Shown here: positions 7,964 through 15,828 of the stretch, piece after piece
Layout of the letters: each line of letters begins with the position of its first letter
How positions within the stretch are numbered: position 1 is the stretch's first letter
From: Thalassococcus_A lentus
GTDB taxonomy: Bacteria; Pseudomonadota; Alphaproteobacteria; Rhodobacterales; Rhodobacteraceae
Reading direction: 5' to 3'
Assembly (NCBI RefSeq): GCF_028023555.1
Contig: NZ_JAQIOY010000002.1
Span: 558,001 to 622,000 of the forward strand
DNA length: 64,000 nt
The notes under the pieces: generated by a model
The model's input: the letters and a program-made list of their open reading frames with translations, nothing else
Told to the model about the DNA's origin: nothing
Database searches by the model: none
Position numbers and translations under genes: made by a program

Positions 7964-8902
7964 TCACGCCTCTGGTAGCGGTATAAACTCCTGATCATCG
8001 CCCGCAGGCAGACGGAACCGGCCGTCTGCCCAATCCTCACGGCGCCACGCTTCTTTTGCCTCTTCGATACGTTCTTTCGAAGAGGCGACAAAATTCCACC
8101 AGATATGGCGCGGTCCTTCCAGCGTCGCGCCGCCAAGCATCATGAGCCGCGCCCCGGTTTCACCGGCCCGGACAGACATGCGATCACCGGGGCGAAACAC
8201 CATCATCTGACCGGCCTCGTAGGTCTGACCTGCGACCACGATGCTGCCTTCAACAACATAGAGTCCGCGATCTTCATGATCATCCGGCAAAGGCAGAACC
8301 GCGCCTGCTTGCAGAACGGCATCCGCATAGAACATCTCAGACGCTGTCTTGACCGGAGCCGTTTCTCCATAGGCACTGCCCAGGATCAACCGCACCTCTT
8401 TGCCGTCCGCATTCAAGACTGGCAGCGCGTCCTTGCCCACGTGTTCAAAGGCGGGCGCCCGGTCTTCGTGATCCTTTGGAAGCGCGACCCAGGTCTGGAT
8501 GCCAAAGAACGGCATCGGTTCAGACTGGGTTTCATCGTCCGTGCGTTCGGAATGCGTGATGCCATTGCCTGCGACCATCCAGTTCACAGCCCCTGGCTCG
8601 ATCCAACGATCAGTTCCAAGGCTGTCCCGGTGATGCATACGTCCGCGATACAGATAGCTGACAGTCGCAAGCCCGATATGTGGATGAGGCCGCACATCCA
8701 GGCCCTTGGTTGGCAGGAATTCCGCTGGTCCCATCTGATCGAAAAAGATGAATGGTCCCACCATCTGGCGTTTGGGCGCAGGCAGTGCGCGCCGCACTTC
8801 GAAGCCGCCCAGATCACGGGCCCGCGGAATGATAACGGTGTCGATCGCGTCAACATCGTCGCCGGTCGGGCAATGCGGGTCGAGCGCAGGATTCCAGCTC
8901 AT
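7964..8902 (-). CDS. Pirin family protein
   Basis: A 312-residue bicupin protein from the ATG at 8902. The ORF extends to 8998, but that extension would run through the 8983-9000 palindrome and looks non-coding. Pirin signature residues are present in RPHPHIGLATVSYLYRG followed by MHHRDSLG, supplying the iron-binding histidines, and in the second cupin. Bacterial pirins are metal-binding proteins with quercetinase-like or regulatory roles; the function here is unknown. A possible operator lies 81 bp upstream. Confidence 0.9.
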   Translation of the reverse strand: MSWNPALDPHCPTGDDVDAIDTVIIPRARDLGGFEVRRALPAPKRQMVGPFIFFDQMGPAEFLPTKGLDVRPHPHIGLATVSYLYRGRMHHRDSLGTDRWIEPGAVNWMVAGNGITHSERTDDETQSEPMPFFGIQTWVALPKDHEDRAPAFEHVGKDALPVLNADGKEVRLILGSAYGETAPVKTASEMFYADAVLQAGAVLPLPDDHEDRGLYVVEGSIVVAGQTYEAGQMMVFRPGDRMSVRAGETGARLMMLGGATLEGPRHIWWNFVASSKERIEEAKEAWRREDWADGRFRLPAGDDQEFIPLPEA

Positions 8903-8982
8903 GTCAGGCTCCTTGAGGCAGTTGATGCCACCAAGATGCCCAATATGAAGCACCACCACAATTACGCACATCGATAACCAAA

Positions 8983-9000
8983 ATGTGCAAAAATGCACAT
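8983..9000. promoter_or_regulatory. Perfect 18-bp inverted repeat upstream of pirin gene
   Basis: ATGTGCA-AAAA-TGCACAT is a perfect inverted repeat between the end of the oxygenase gene and the pirin start. A third half site, GCACAT, occurs upstream at about 8967. The T-N11-A geometry resembles LysR-type operators, but no regulator gene is adjacent. Confidence 0.5.
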
Positions 9001-9010
9001 AGTTTGACGG

Positions 9011-9910
9011 TTAGGCTTTGGCCTTTTGCAAATGCACGTAGGTTTCGTTGAACCGGCGCGACAGATGCTCACCTGCACGGATCACATCACCCGAGCCCAT
9101 TGGCGCGACATTCGCCTCATAGTTCGGGTTAAAGAAAAGTGGCACAGACAGACGTTCTTCGGTGGTGCCGCGCACCCGATGCGGAGTGGCCTTGACCCGG
9201 CCTTCCGTCCACATCTCGAGCATCTCACCAAAATTGATTATGAACTCACCGGGCCCCGCAACAACCGGTATCCAGCCGCCGCCCCGTTTGCGCACCTCAA
9301 GCCCTGGCACCCCGTCGCTGCCAAGCAAGGTCAGGCAGCCGTAGTCGGTATGCGTAGCAATCCCGAAATCCTTGTCCCCGGCCCATTCCGGACGCGGGGG
9401 ATAATAGTTGCCCCGCAGCAAAGCCATCGGGCGATCAAATTTGTCGTCGAAATAGTGGCGGTCTTCGCCAATCGCCTCGGCGATACCGCGCAGCAGGATC
9501 ATCGAAACCCCAAGGGCATCGCGGTAGTAGGCCTTGATCACCGTGCGGAAGCCGTCGGGTTGCTCCGGCCACAGATTGGGCGCGTAGATCGGCAGGCCTG
9601 TCTCGGGCGCCTCAAAGCCGCAATCGAAGTACTGCTTGTAGTCCGGGTTGGCATCAGGATCGACCTGCTCGGACCCGGCCGCCCCCCAACCGCGGCTTGC
9701 GTCCGTTCCTGCCATATCGACCCGACGTTTCACCCGGTCCGGCAATGCAAAAAAGGCCCGATAGGCGGCCAGAACAAACCGCATGCGCGCCGCACCAATC
9801 GCTGTATTGTGCACGGTCAGGAACCCGACGCCTTCGGCGCCTTCGCGCAGCGCTTCCAGTGTTTCGGGATCGCGCGCAGCGATCTTTTCGGCGTCCAGCC
9901 TCGGGATCAT
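9011..9910 (-). CDS. 2-oxoglutarate/Fe(II) oxygenase, isopenicillin N synthase family
   Basis: A 299-residue protein from the ATG at 9910 (MIPRLDAEKI); the open frame continues upstream to 10021, but that part overlaps the tpiA leader and shows no family similarity. The iron triad is visible as H and D in THTDYGCLTLL and H in KATPHRV. The 2-oxoglutarate-binding arginine and serine are in ERLSVPLFF. The DIOX_N-like N-terminal part and the 2OG core are both present. The substrate is unknown. It is divergent from tpiA. Confidence 0.88.
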   Translation of the reverse strand: MIPRLDAEKIAARDPETLEALREGAEGVGFLTVHNTAIGAARMRFVLAAYRAFFALPDRVKRRVDMAGTDASRGWGAAGSEQVDPDANPDYKQYFDCGFEAPETGLPIYAPNLWPEQPDGFRTVIKAYYRDALGVSMILLRGIAEAIGEDRHYFDDKFDRPMALLRGNYYPPRPEWAGDKDFGIATHTDYGCLTLLGSDGVPGLEVRKRGGGWIPVVAGPGEFIINFGEMLEMWTEGRVKATPHRVRGTTEERLSVPLFFNPNYEANVAPMGSGDVIRAGEHLSRRFNETYVHLQKAKA

Positions 9911-10038
9911 GACAAGCCTCCTTCTGGGGCAACAGAAACTGGGCGCGGGCATGCCACGTCTGCTTTGGGGCTGCAACCGCTCTTGACGCCGCGCCCCCAG
10001 CCGCGATGATGGCGCAAACATATCAAGCAGGAGATCCC

Positions 10039-10788
10039 ATGCGACGCAAACTGGCCGCAGGCAATTGGAAAATGAATGGCACGACCGCTGATCTGGCTGA
10101 GTTGTCAGCGATGGCGGATGCCGCTGTTCGCGGCGATGCCGAGGTGCTGATTTGCCCGCCAGCCACCCTGATCAGCGCAGCCAAGTCCGCGGCCACCGAG
10201 ATTGCCATCGGCGGTCAGGATTGCCACGCGCAAAGCGCCGGGGCGCATACCGGTGATCTGGCTGCCGGAATGCTGTCAGATGCGGGTGCAAGCCATGTCA
10301 TTCTGGGCCATTCAGAGCGCCGGGCCGACCATGACGAACATGACGACGACGTGCGCGCCAAATGCCGCGCCGCCTGGGATGCCGGGCTGGTTGCCGTGGT
10401 TTGTGTCGGCGAAACACTGGCCGAACGCGAGGCACAGAACACACTGGACATTATCGGTGGCCAGATGGCCGGATCGATTCCGGACGGCGCGACCGGGCAC
10501 AACACTGTCATCGCCTATGAACCTGTCTGGGCAATCGGAACTGGCAAGGTGCCGACAACAGACCAGATCGGCGATGTGCATGACTTCATCCGGGCGCGGC
10601 TCGAACGCCGCTTCGGAGCCGGTGTCGGGCGCTCGGTGCGCTTGCTCTATGGCGGCTCGGTCAAAGCAGGCAATGCAGCGGACATCTTCGCTGTCTCCAA
10701 TGTGGACGGCGCATTGGTTGGCGGCGCATCGCTCAAGGCTGCGGATTTTGTCCCGATCATCGAGGCTCTGAACGCCAGTTCGACCTAA
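10039..10788 (+). CDS. tpiA: Triosephosphate isomerase
   Basis: A 249-residue TIM barrel interconverting glyceraldehyde 3-phosphate and dihydroxyacetone phosphate. Catalytic residues are in AAGNWKMNG (lysine), ILGHSERR (histidine) and AYEPVWAIGTGK (glutamate). The phosphate loop LYGGSVK and GALVGGASL complete the site. The start at 10039 is chosen because CAGGAG sits 6 bases upstream; an earlier in-frame ATG at 10006 would add 11 unrelated residues. A strong bidirectional terminator follows. Confidence 0.97.
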   Translation: MRRKLAAGNWKMNGTTADLAELSAMADAAVRGDAEVLICPPATLISAAKSAATEIAIGGQDCHAQSAGAHTGDLAAGMLSDAGASHVILGHSERRADHDEHDDDVRAKCRAAWDAGLVAVVCVGETLAEREAQNTLDIIGGQMAGSIPDGATGHNTVIAYEPVWAIGTGKVPTTDQIGDVHDFIRARLERRFGAGVGRSVRLLYGGSVKAGNAADIFAVSNVDGALVGGASLKAADFVPIIEALNASST

Positions 10789-10854
10789 AGACGACGGCCC
10801 TTAACAGGGCTGCGCTTCTTCTTTTTAAAAATACGCAATCGGTCAATGGCCAAG

Positions 10855-10890
10855 AAAAACGGCGCCCCGTCTCTGGGGCGCCGTCTTTTT
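10855..10890. terminator. Bidirectional terminator between tpiA and dctM
   Basis: ACGGCGCCCC and GGGGCGCCGT pair across a 6-base loop (10859-10884). Near-continuous A bases lie before the stem and T bases after it, so it can terminate tpiA from the left and the TRAP operon from the right. Confidence 0.85.
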
Positions 10891-10931
10891 GCGTTTGCCG
10901 CCGCGCCTGACGGCGCTGTGCGGGCGCGTGC

Positions 10932-12308
10932 CTACTTGATAATGATCTCAGGCCCCATGAAGTAGTTCGGCAGGAAGGTCGAAATCGCCGGTATGTAGGT
11001 CACCATGATCAGGAAGACGAACAGAACCGCAAGGAAAGGCAGTGCTGCCCGAACAACCCGCATCATCGGCATTCCGGCCACACCCGAGGTGACAAAGAGG
11101 TTCAGGCCAACCGGCGGTGTAATCATGCCGATTTCCATGTTCACCACCATGATGATGCCGAGGTGGATCGGGTCGATCCCCAGTTCGATCGCAATCGGGA
11201 ACACCAGCGGCGCCACGATGACCAGCAGTCCCGAAGGCTCCATGAACTGACCACCAATCAGCAAGATCACGTTCACGATCACAAGGAACATCACCGGCCC
11301 AAATCCAGCGTCCAGCATGGCGCCGGCGATCTGTTGCGGGATTTGCTCGTCCGTCAGCACATGTTTCAGGATCAGCGCGTTTGCGATGATGAACATCAGC
11401 GTGACCGTCAGTTTACCGGCTTCAAACAAGGTGTCCTTGGTATCCTTGTGAAAGAACGCGGTCACGATGGCATGCGGCTTGCGCCACAGCGGCAGGTTTG
11501 GCGCACCGTCCTTGCCTGCCAGCGGGCCCATGTCCCGATAGACAAAGCTGGCAATAAAGAAGGCGTAAACCGCTGCAACGGCAGCCGCTTCTGTTGGCGT
11601 AAAGACACCGCCATAGATGCCACCCAGAATGATCACGATCAGGAACAGGCCCCAGGCCGCTTCCATGCCCGATTGCCAGATTTCGCCCCAGCCCTTCCAT
11701 TCGCCCTTGGGCAGGTTGCGCATGCGGGCGATGACATAGATCGTCACCATCAACATACCGCCCGCCAGCAGGCCCGGAATGACCCCGGCCAGGAACATGC
11801 GACCGACAGAGACTTCAACCGCTGAGGCGTAAACAACCATCACGATCGAAGGTGGGATCAGGATTCCAAGCGTACCGGCATTTGCGATCACGCCTGCGGC
11901 AAAATCCTTGGAATAGCCGACCTGCCGCATACCGGCGATCACGATAGAGCCAATGGCAACAACCGTCGCAGGCGAGGAACCGGACAAGGCGGCGAACAGC
12001 ATACAGGCAAAGACACCCGCAATGGCCAGACCGCCGTGGAAATGCCCCACAACCGCAATCGAAAAGCGGATGATCCGCTTGGCCACGCCGCCAGTGGACA
12101 TGAAGCTCGACGCGAGGATGAAAAACGGGATCGCAAGCAAGGTATAGTGCCCCGCCATCGCCTGGAAAAAGCTCTGCGCAATCGAGGCCAGCGACGTGTC
12201 GCTGAGCACCAGCAGGAAGATCGTCGAGGAAAACCCAAGCGCGACCGCGATCGGCACACCGATCAGCATCAGGCCGATCACCATGGAAAACAGAATTACG
12301 ACATCCAT
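10932..12308 (-). CDS. dctM: TRAP transporter large permease DctM
   Basis: A 458-residue, very hydrophobic inner-membrane protein of the DctM family, forming the ion-coupled channel of a tripartite ATP-independent periplasmic transporter. It starts 4 bases after the dctQ stop and is the last gene of dctP-dctQ-dctM. Family features include the glycine-rich SGSSPATVVAIGSI, PPSIVMVVYA and TPPVGLNLFVTSG near the C-terminus. Substrate specificity comes from DctP, probably C4-dicarboxylates given the DctB/DctD neighbours. Confidence 0.94.
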   Translation of the reverse strand: MDVVILFSMVIGLMLIGVPIAVALGFSSTIFLLVLSDTSLASIAQSFFQAMAGHYTLLAIPFFILASSFMSTGGVAKRIIRFSIAVVGHFHGGLAIAGVFACMLFAALSGSSPATVVAIGSIVIAGMRQVGYSKDFAAGVIANAGTLGILIPPSIVMVVYASAVEVSVGRMFLAGVIPGLLAGGMLMVTIYVIARMRNLPKGEWKGWGEIWQSGMEAAWGLFLIVIILGGIYGGVFTPTEAAAVAAVYAFFIASFVYRDMGPLAGKDGAPNLPLWRKPHAIVTAFFHKDTKDTLFEAGKLTVTLMFIIANALILKHVLTDEQIPQQIAGAMLDAGFGPVMFLVIVNVILLIGGQFMEPSGLLVIVAPLVFPIAIELGIDPIHLGIIMVVNMEIGMITPPVGLNLFVTSGVAGMPMMRVVRAALPFLAVLFVFLIMVTYIPAISTFLPNYFMGPEIIIK

Positions 12309-12312
12309 GTTA

Positions 12313-13047
12313 TCAGTCCTTGTTCATCTTGGCGGCGTCTTCGACCGCATCTTCGACTTCGTGTGAAACAATCAGGCTGTCTTCCTGCCCGGTCCAGATT
12401 CTCCATCCGGCCTGACAAAAGCGCAGCAGCAGCAGAGCGGCCCCGAACGGCAACATGGCATAGGGGATAAAGCGCGGAACCTTTTCATAGGCCTCGCCCT
12501 CGTTGATCCATGGCTCGATAAAGCGCAGCCATTCCGGCATGCGGATATCGTTCACTTCGTACCAAGACCGATAAGAGGTACGGCCCATGTCCTCGAACCC
12601 GGTGGGAAACCAGCGGCCCGTGGTCTGCGGCAAGTTGGCAAAGTTAGCCCAGTAGTCCCAAGCCCCTTTTGTCAGCAAAAAGGCATAGGCGATACAGACC
12701 GCTACCGCGACAAGTGCCAGCACGCGGCGCACGGTTTCCGGAACGATGTTGATAATCGCATCCACACCAAGGTTCGATGTCTTCTTGACTGCGTAGCTCA
12801 TGCCGAACAACACCAGCCAGGCGAACAGAAAGACCGTGGCTTCAAGCCCCCAGATCACTGTATTCGGAAAATCGATACCGGTCATTTCCTCGAAGGCGCG
12901 CCACCACTTTGCGTTGAACACGTAGCGCACGATCACCGTGACCAATGTGATGATGGTCATTGCGCCCAAGATGATTGCGATGATTGTCTCTTCCAGCTCG
13001 TCGATGAACCGACCGAATGCTGACTTTGAGACGGAATTCGAAGACAT
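12313..13047 (-). CDS. dctQ: TRAP transporter small permease DctQ
   Basis: A 244-residue inner-membrane protein with four hydrophobic segments. The start at 13047 is chosen because a GGGAG ribosome site lies just upstream; the open frame continues to 13158 through the intercistronic hairpins. It is longer than many DctQ proteins because of a soluble loop of about 60 residues before the last helix (YWANFANLPQTTGRWFPTG and onward). DctQ forms the membrane complex with DctM. It is separated from dctP by about 155 bases holding two hairpins. Confidence 0.9.
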   Translation of the reverse strand: MSSNSVSKSAFGRFIDELEETIIAIILGAMTIITLVTVIVRYVFNAKWWRAFEEMTGIDFPNTVIWGLEATVFLFAWLVLFGMSYAVKKTSNLGVDAIINIVPETVRRVLALVAVAVCIAYAFLLTKGAWDYWANFANLPQTTGRWFPTGFEDMGRTSYRSWYEVNDIRMPEWLRFIEPWINEGEAYEKVPRFIPYAMLPFGAALLLLRFCQAGWRIWTGQEDSLIVSHEVEDAVEDAAKMNKD

Positions 13048-13129
13048 GCTCCCCTCCCGCATAACTGCAAACGCACGCCCCCGGAGAGCGCCCGACCCTT
13101 GCTTGGCTTTTGGATAGTGTCCGGGTCTT

Positions 13130-13195
13130 CTCGGCTGCGACAGCCGAGACCGGGTCAAACCCCGGTCGAGAGGCCGGCTCGGTTACGAGCCGGCC
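13130..13195 (-). other. Intercistronic hairpins between dctP and dctQ
   Basis: GGCCGGCTCG-GTTA-CGAGCCGGCC (13172-13195) is a perfect 10-bp stem 8 bases past the dctP stop. Another stem, CTCGGCTG-CGA-CAGCCGAG (13130-13148), lies closer to dctQ. Neither has a T-run. In TRAP operons such stems can protect the dctP message or attenuate read-through so that the binding protein is made in excess; that role is inferred. Confidence 0.6.
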
Positions 13196-13203
13196 CTTGC
13201 TTT

Positions 13204-14208
13204 TTACATAGACGCGTTGATTGCCTGCGCTGCGTCGATGTTTTCCTGACCCACGTCATCGCGGAACTGGTCCCAAACGGGCTTCATCACTTCGACCCAT
13301 TCGTTACGCTGCTCGGCCGTCAGCGAGCGAACGACACCACCCGCGTCGATTACGGCCTGCTTGGCTTCTTCGTTCACCTTGGTGGACTCGCCATTCCGCA
13401 TCTCGGTCACTTCGGCCAGGATCGCGCCCAGCTGATCGCGCACGTCTGCGTCCAGACCTTCCCACCAGTCGACATTGGTCACGACCAGATAGTCGATGAT
13501 GCCGTGGTTGGTTTCGGTGATGCCGTCCTGAACTTCGAAGAACTTCTTGCCGAAGATGTTGGACCAGGTGTTTTCCTGACCGTCAACAACGCCGGTCTGC
13601 AGAGCGCCATACACTTCCGAGAAGGCCATTGGCTGCGGGCTGCCACCCAGAGCGGCCATCTGCGCCTTGAGCACTTCGGAGTTCTGAACGCGGAACTTCA
13701 GGCCGTTTGCGTCTGCCGGGCTTTCCAGCGGAACGTTTGCAGACATCTGCTTCATGCCATTGTGCCAGAACGCCAGGCCCAGCAGACCGCGACGCACCAT
13801 GGATTCCTTCATCGCCTGACCTGTTTCAGAGGCCTGGAATGCATCAACAGCGTTGATGTCCTTGAACATGAACGGAAGGTCAAAGATGCGGAACTGCTTG
13901 GTGAACTGCTCGAACTTGGACAGCGAAGGTGCCGCCATCTGCACGTCGCCCTGCAGCATCGCTTCGAGCACCTGGTCATCGTTGTAGAGCGTGGAGTTCG
14001 GGAAAACTTCCATGCAGGCTTTGCCGTTCATTTCTTCGTTCACGCGCTCCATCAACAGCGTGGCCGCGATACCCTTGGGGTGGCGGTCAGTGTTGGTCAC
14101 GTGGCTGAACTTGATAACGATCTCGCCGTCATCACATGCGGCGTCGGCGGCAGTTGCGCCGGTCATCAGGGCGGCAGCTGCAACTGCGCTCATCAGAATC
14201 TTTTTCAT
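13204..14208 (-). CDS. dctP: TRAP transporter substrate-binding protein DctP
   Basis: A 334-residue periplasmic protein. A signal peptide (MKKILMSAVAAAALMTGATA, cleaved near ADA) precedes the mature domain. The arginine in GLKFRVQ corresponds to the carboxylate-binding arginine of TRAP binding proteins, so an organic acid ligand is likely. The start at 14208 follows a strong GGGAGGA ribosome site; an upstream extension to 14298 has no support. It is the first gene of dctPQM. Two tandem palindromes 190-240 bp upstream are the probable DctD sites. Confidence 0.95.
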   Translation of the reverse strand: MKKILMSAVAAAALMTGATAADAACDDGEIVIKFSHVTNTDRHPKGIAATLLMERVNEEMNGKACMEVFPNSTLYNDDQVLEAMLQGDVQMAAPSLSKFEQFTKQFRIFDLPFMFKDINAVDAFQASETGQAMKESMVRRGLLGLAFWHNGMKQMSANVPLESPADANGLKFRVQNSEVLKAQMAALGGSPQPMAFSEVYGALQTGVVDGQENTWSNIFGKKFFEVQDGITETNHGIIDYLVVTNVDWWEGLDADVRDQLGAILAEVTEMRNGESTKVNEEAKQAVIDAGGVVRSLTAEQRNEWVEVMKPVWDQFRDDVGQENIDAAQAINASM

Positions 14209-14396
14209 GGTTTCCTCCCAAGATTCGGTTTCAGGAACGGGCTGCACCGGGCAAACCCGCCTGCCCGATACAAAAGAGCCTGATTCGGTATGGATCAAGA
14301 AAATGGCGGTGTTCGAATGGAATCGATGAAATATTGCGCGTTTTCAGAATTTTAGCAGCATGACCGTAGATATATCTTGAGTTCGCCAGAACAAAC

Positions 14397-14414
14397 TGTG
14401 CGGATTTCCGCACA
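14397..14414. promoter_or_regulatory. Probable DctD binding site 1 (perfect palindrome)
   Basis: TGTGCGGA-TT-TCCGCACA is a perfect 18-bp inverted repeat in the dctP upstream region, close to the dctD 3' end. It shares 16 of 18 bases with the element at 14430-14447, and their centres are 33 bp apart, about three helical turns. This is the arrangement of paired NtrC/DctD-family enhancer sites. Confidence 0.7.
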
Positions 14415-14429
14415 ACTGTTAGCGCCTAT

Positions 14430-14447
14430 AGTGCGAATTTCCGCACA
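14430..14447. promoter_or_regulatory. Probable DctD binding site 2
   Basis: AGTGCGAATTTCCGCACA is an imperfect copy of the palindrome at 14397-14414, with GTGCG and CGCAC arms intact. It lies 34 bp beyond the dctD stop codon, upstream of site 1 with respect to dctP. Confidence 0.65.
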
Positions 14448-14480
14448 AAACCGCCTGGGCGATTCTCTGACAGATCGCGA

Positions 14481-15704
14481 TCAGCGATAATCTTCCGGTT
14501 TAAGCCCGAACTTGGTCAGCTTGTCATAGAAGGTCTTGCGCGGCAGCTTCAGCGCCTCAGCGGCTGAGCGGGCGTTGCCCTCTGCGCGGCGCAACGCAGA
14601 CTCGAGCAAAGACCGCTCCACCTGCGCCATGCGTTCAGCCAATCCCAACTCCGTGTCGCGCGGCCCACCCGCACCAACGCCCAGAACAAATCGCATGGCC
14701 TCGGACATCAGCGCACGGGCATTGCCCGGCCAATCACGCGAAACCAGCTCGGCCAGCATGTCCTCTTCAAGTTCCGGCGCTTCCAGCCCGGCCTGCTCAG
14801 CGGCCTGCGCGACGTAGTGGCGAAAGAGCACCGGAATGTCCTCAGGCCGTTCCGACAGCGTCGGGATACGCAGGCTCAGCGCGTCCAGCCGGTAATACAA
14901 CTCAGCGGAAAACCCGCCTTGCTCGACAGCCTGAGACAAATCGCGGCTGCTGCCGGCAATCAGCCGCGGACCGCCACGTTCGAGGGCGTCGAGCAAGGCA
15001 ACCTGCGTGTCGTCCGGCAATGCACCGATTTCGTCCAGAAAAAGAGTGCCTCCGGCGCAATCGGCCCAAAGCTTAGCAAGCGCTTCTCGGCTCAGACCTG
15101 CCGCTGCGCGCTTTTCAAACGGCGCAGACGGGGCGTTACCAGACAGGTGGATGACCTCGGCCACCTTCGGGATGCCCGCACCGGGCGCTCCGACAACCAG
15201 AACTTCGGCGCCAACACGGGCCGCGGCCCTCACCTGCCCGCGCAGCGCTTCGGCCTGCCGGGAGACGCCGAAAATCAACCGCGCCGCCGGATCCCCGGCC
15301 TCGAGTTGCGCCTTCAACGCGCGATTTTCCAGAACCAGAGCACGGGTCTTGAGCCCGCGCTCGATCACACGCAGCAACTCATCCCGGCCACAGGGCTTTT
15401 CGAGAAAATCAAACGCGCCTTGCGACATGGCCCGGACGGCCATGGGGATGTCCCCCTCACCGGTCAGCAAAATGACCGGCAGCGCATCGTCAATGTCCTG
15501 CACATAGGACAACAAATGGAACCCGTCCCGGCCGGGCATGCGGATGTCCGAAACGATCACCCCGTCGAAATCCGGTTTGATGCGGTCTTTTGCTTCGACA
15601 AAGGAGCCCGCCGTGACCGCGTCTAAATCCGCAAGCGCCAGCGTTTGCCCTAACGCTTCGCGCACGGCTGCATCATCGTCCACCAACAAAACCTGACCGT
15701 TCAT
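14481..15704 (-). CDS. dctD: DctD-like response regulator with degenerate AAA+ domain
   Basis: A 407-residue three-domain regulator. Receiver domain: residues 1-120, phospho-acceptor Asp53 in VSDIRMPG, Lys103 in EKP. AAA+ domain: about 140-330. C-terminal Fis-type helix-turn-helix: about 365-405 (GNARSAAEALKLPRKTFYDKL). Walker B is intact (GGTLFLDE), but the P-loop reads GAPGAGIP (172-179), lacking the lysine. The stretch between it and Walker B is about 30 residues and has no GAFTGA loop. Sigma-54 contact is therefore unlikely; R. capsulatus NtrC, which also lacks GAFTGA, works with sigma-70 polymerase. It follows dctB and precedes dctP. Confidence 0.88.
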   Translation of the reverse strand: MNGQVLLVDDDAAVREALGQTLALADLDAVTAGSFVEAKDRIKPDFDGVIVSDIRMPGRDGFHLLSYVQDIDDALPVILLTGEGDIPMAVRAMSQGAFDFLEKPCGRDELLRVIERGLKTRALVLENRALKAQLEAGDPAARLIFGVSRQAEALRGQVRAAARVGAEVLVVGAPGAGIPKVAEVIHLSGNAPSAPFEKRAAAGLSREALAKLWADCAGGTLFLDEIGALPDDTQVALLDALERGGPRLIAGSSRDLSQAVEQGGFSAELYYRLDALSLRIPTLSERPEDIPVLFRHYVAQAAEQAGLEAPELEEDMLAELVSRDWPGNARALMSEAMRFVLGVGAGGPRDTELGLAERMAQVERSLLESALRRAEGNARSAAEALKLPRKTFYDKLTKFGLKPEDYR

Positions 15705-15828
15705 CCCTGCGCCTCATTCCTGTGTTCAATACCGTCAAACAATGGCGCAACACGCCACGCCGCCGCGCCTGCGGGACGGCGGGCGGGGCGATGGGCGCTC
15801 GCCCGAGCGCCGAATGACGGACCGGCGC

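Noticed and set aside
14251..14266. Possible sigma-54 promoter for dctP (minus strand GGGCAGG to TTTGC)
   Set aside because: Eleven bases separate the GG and GC elements instead of ten, and the spacing of -24/-12 promoters is strict.
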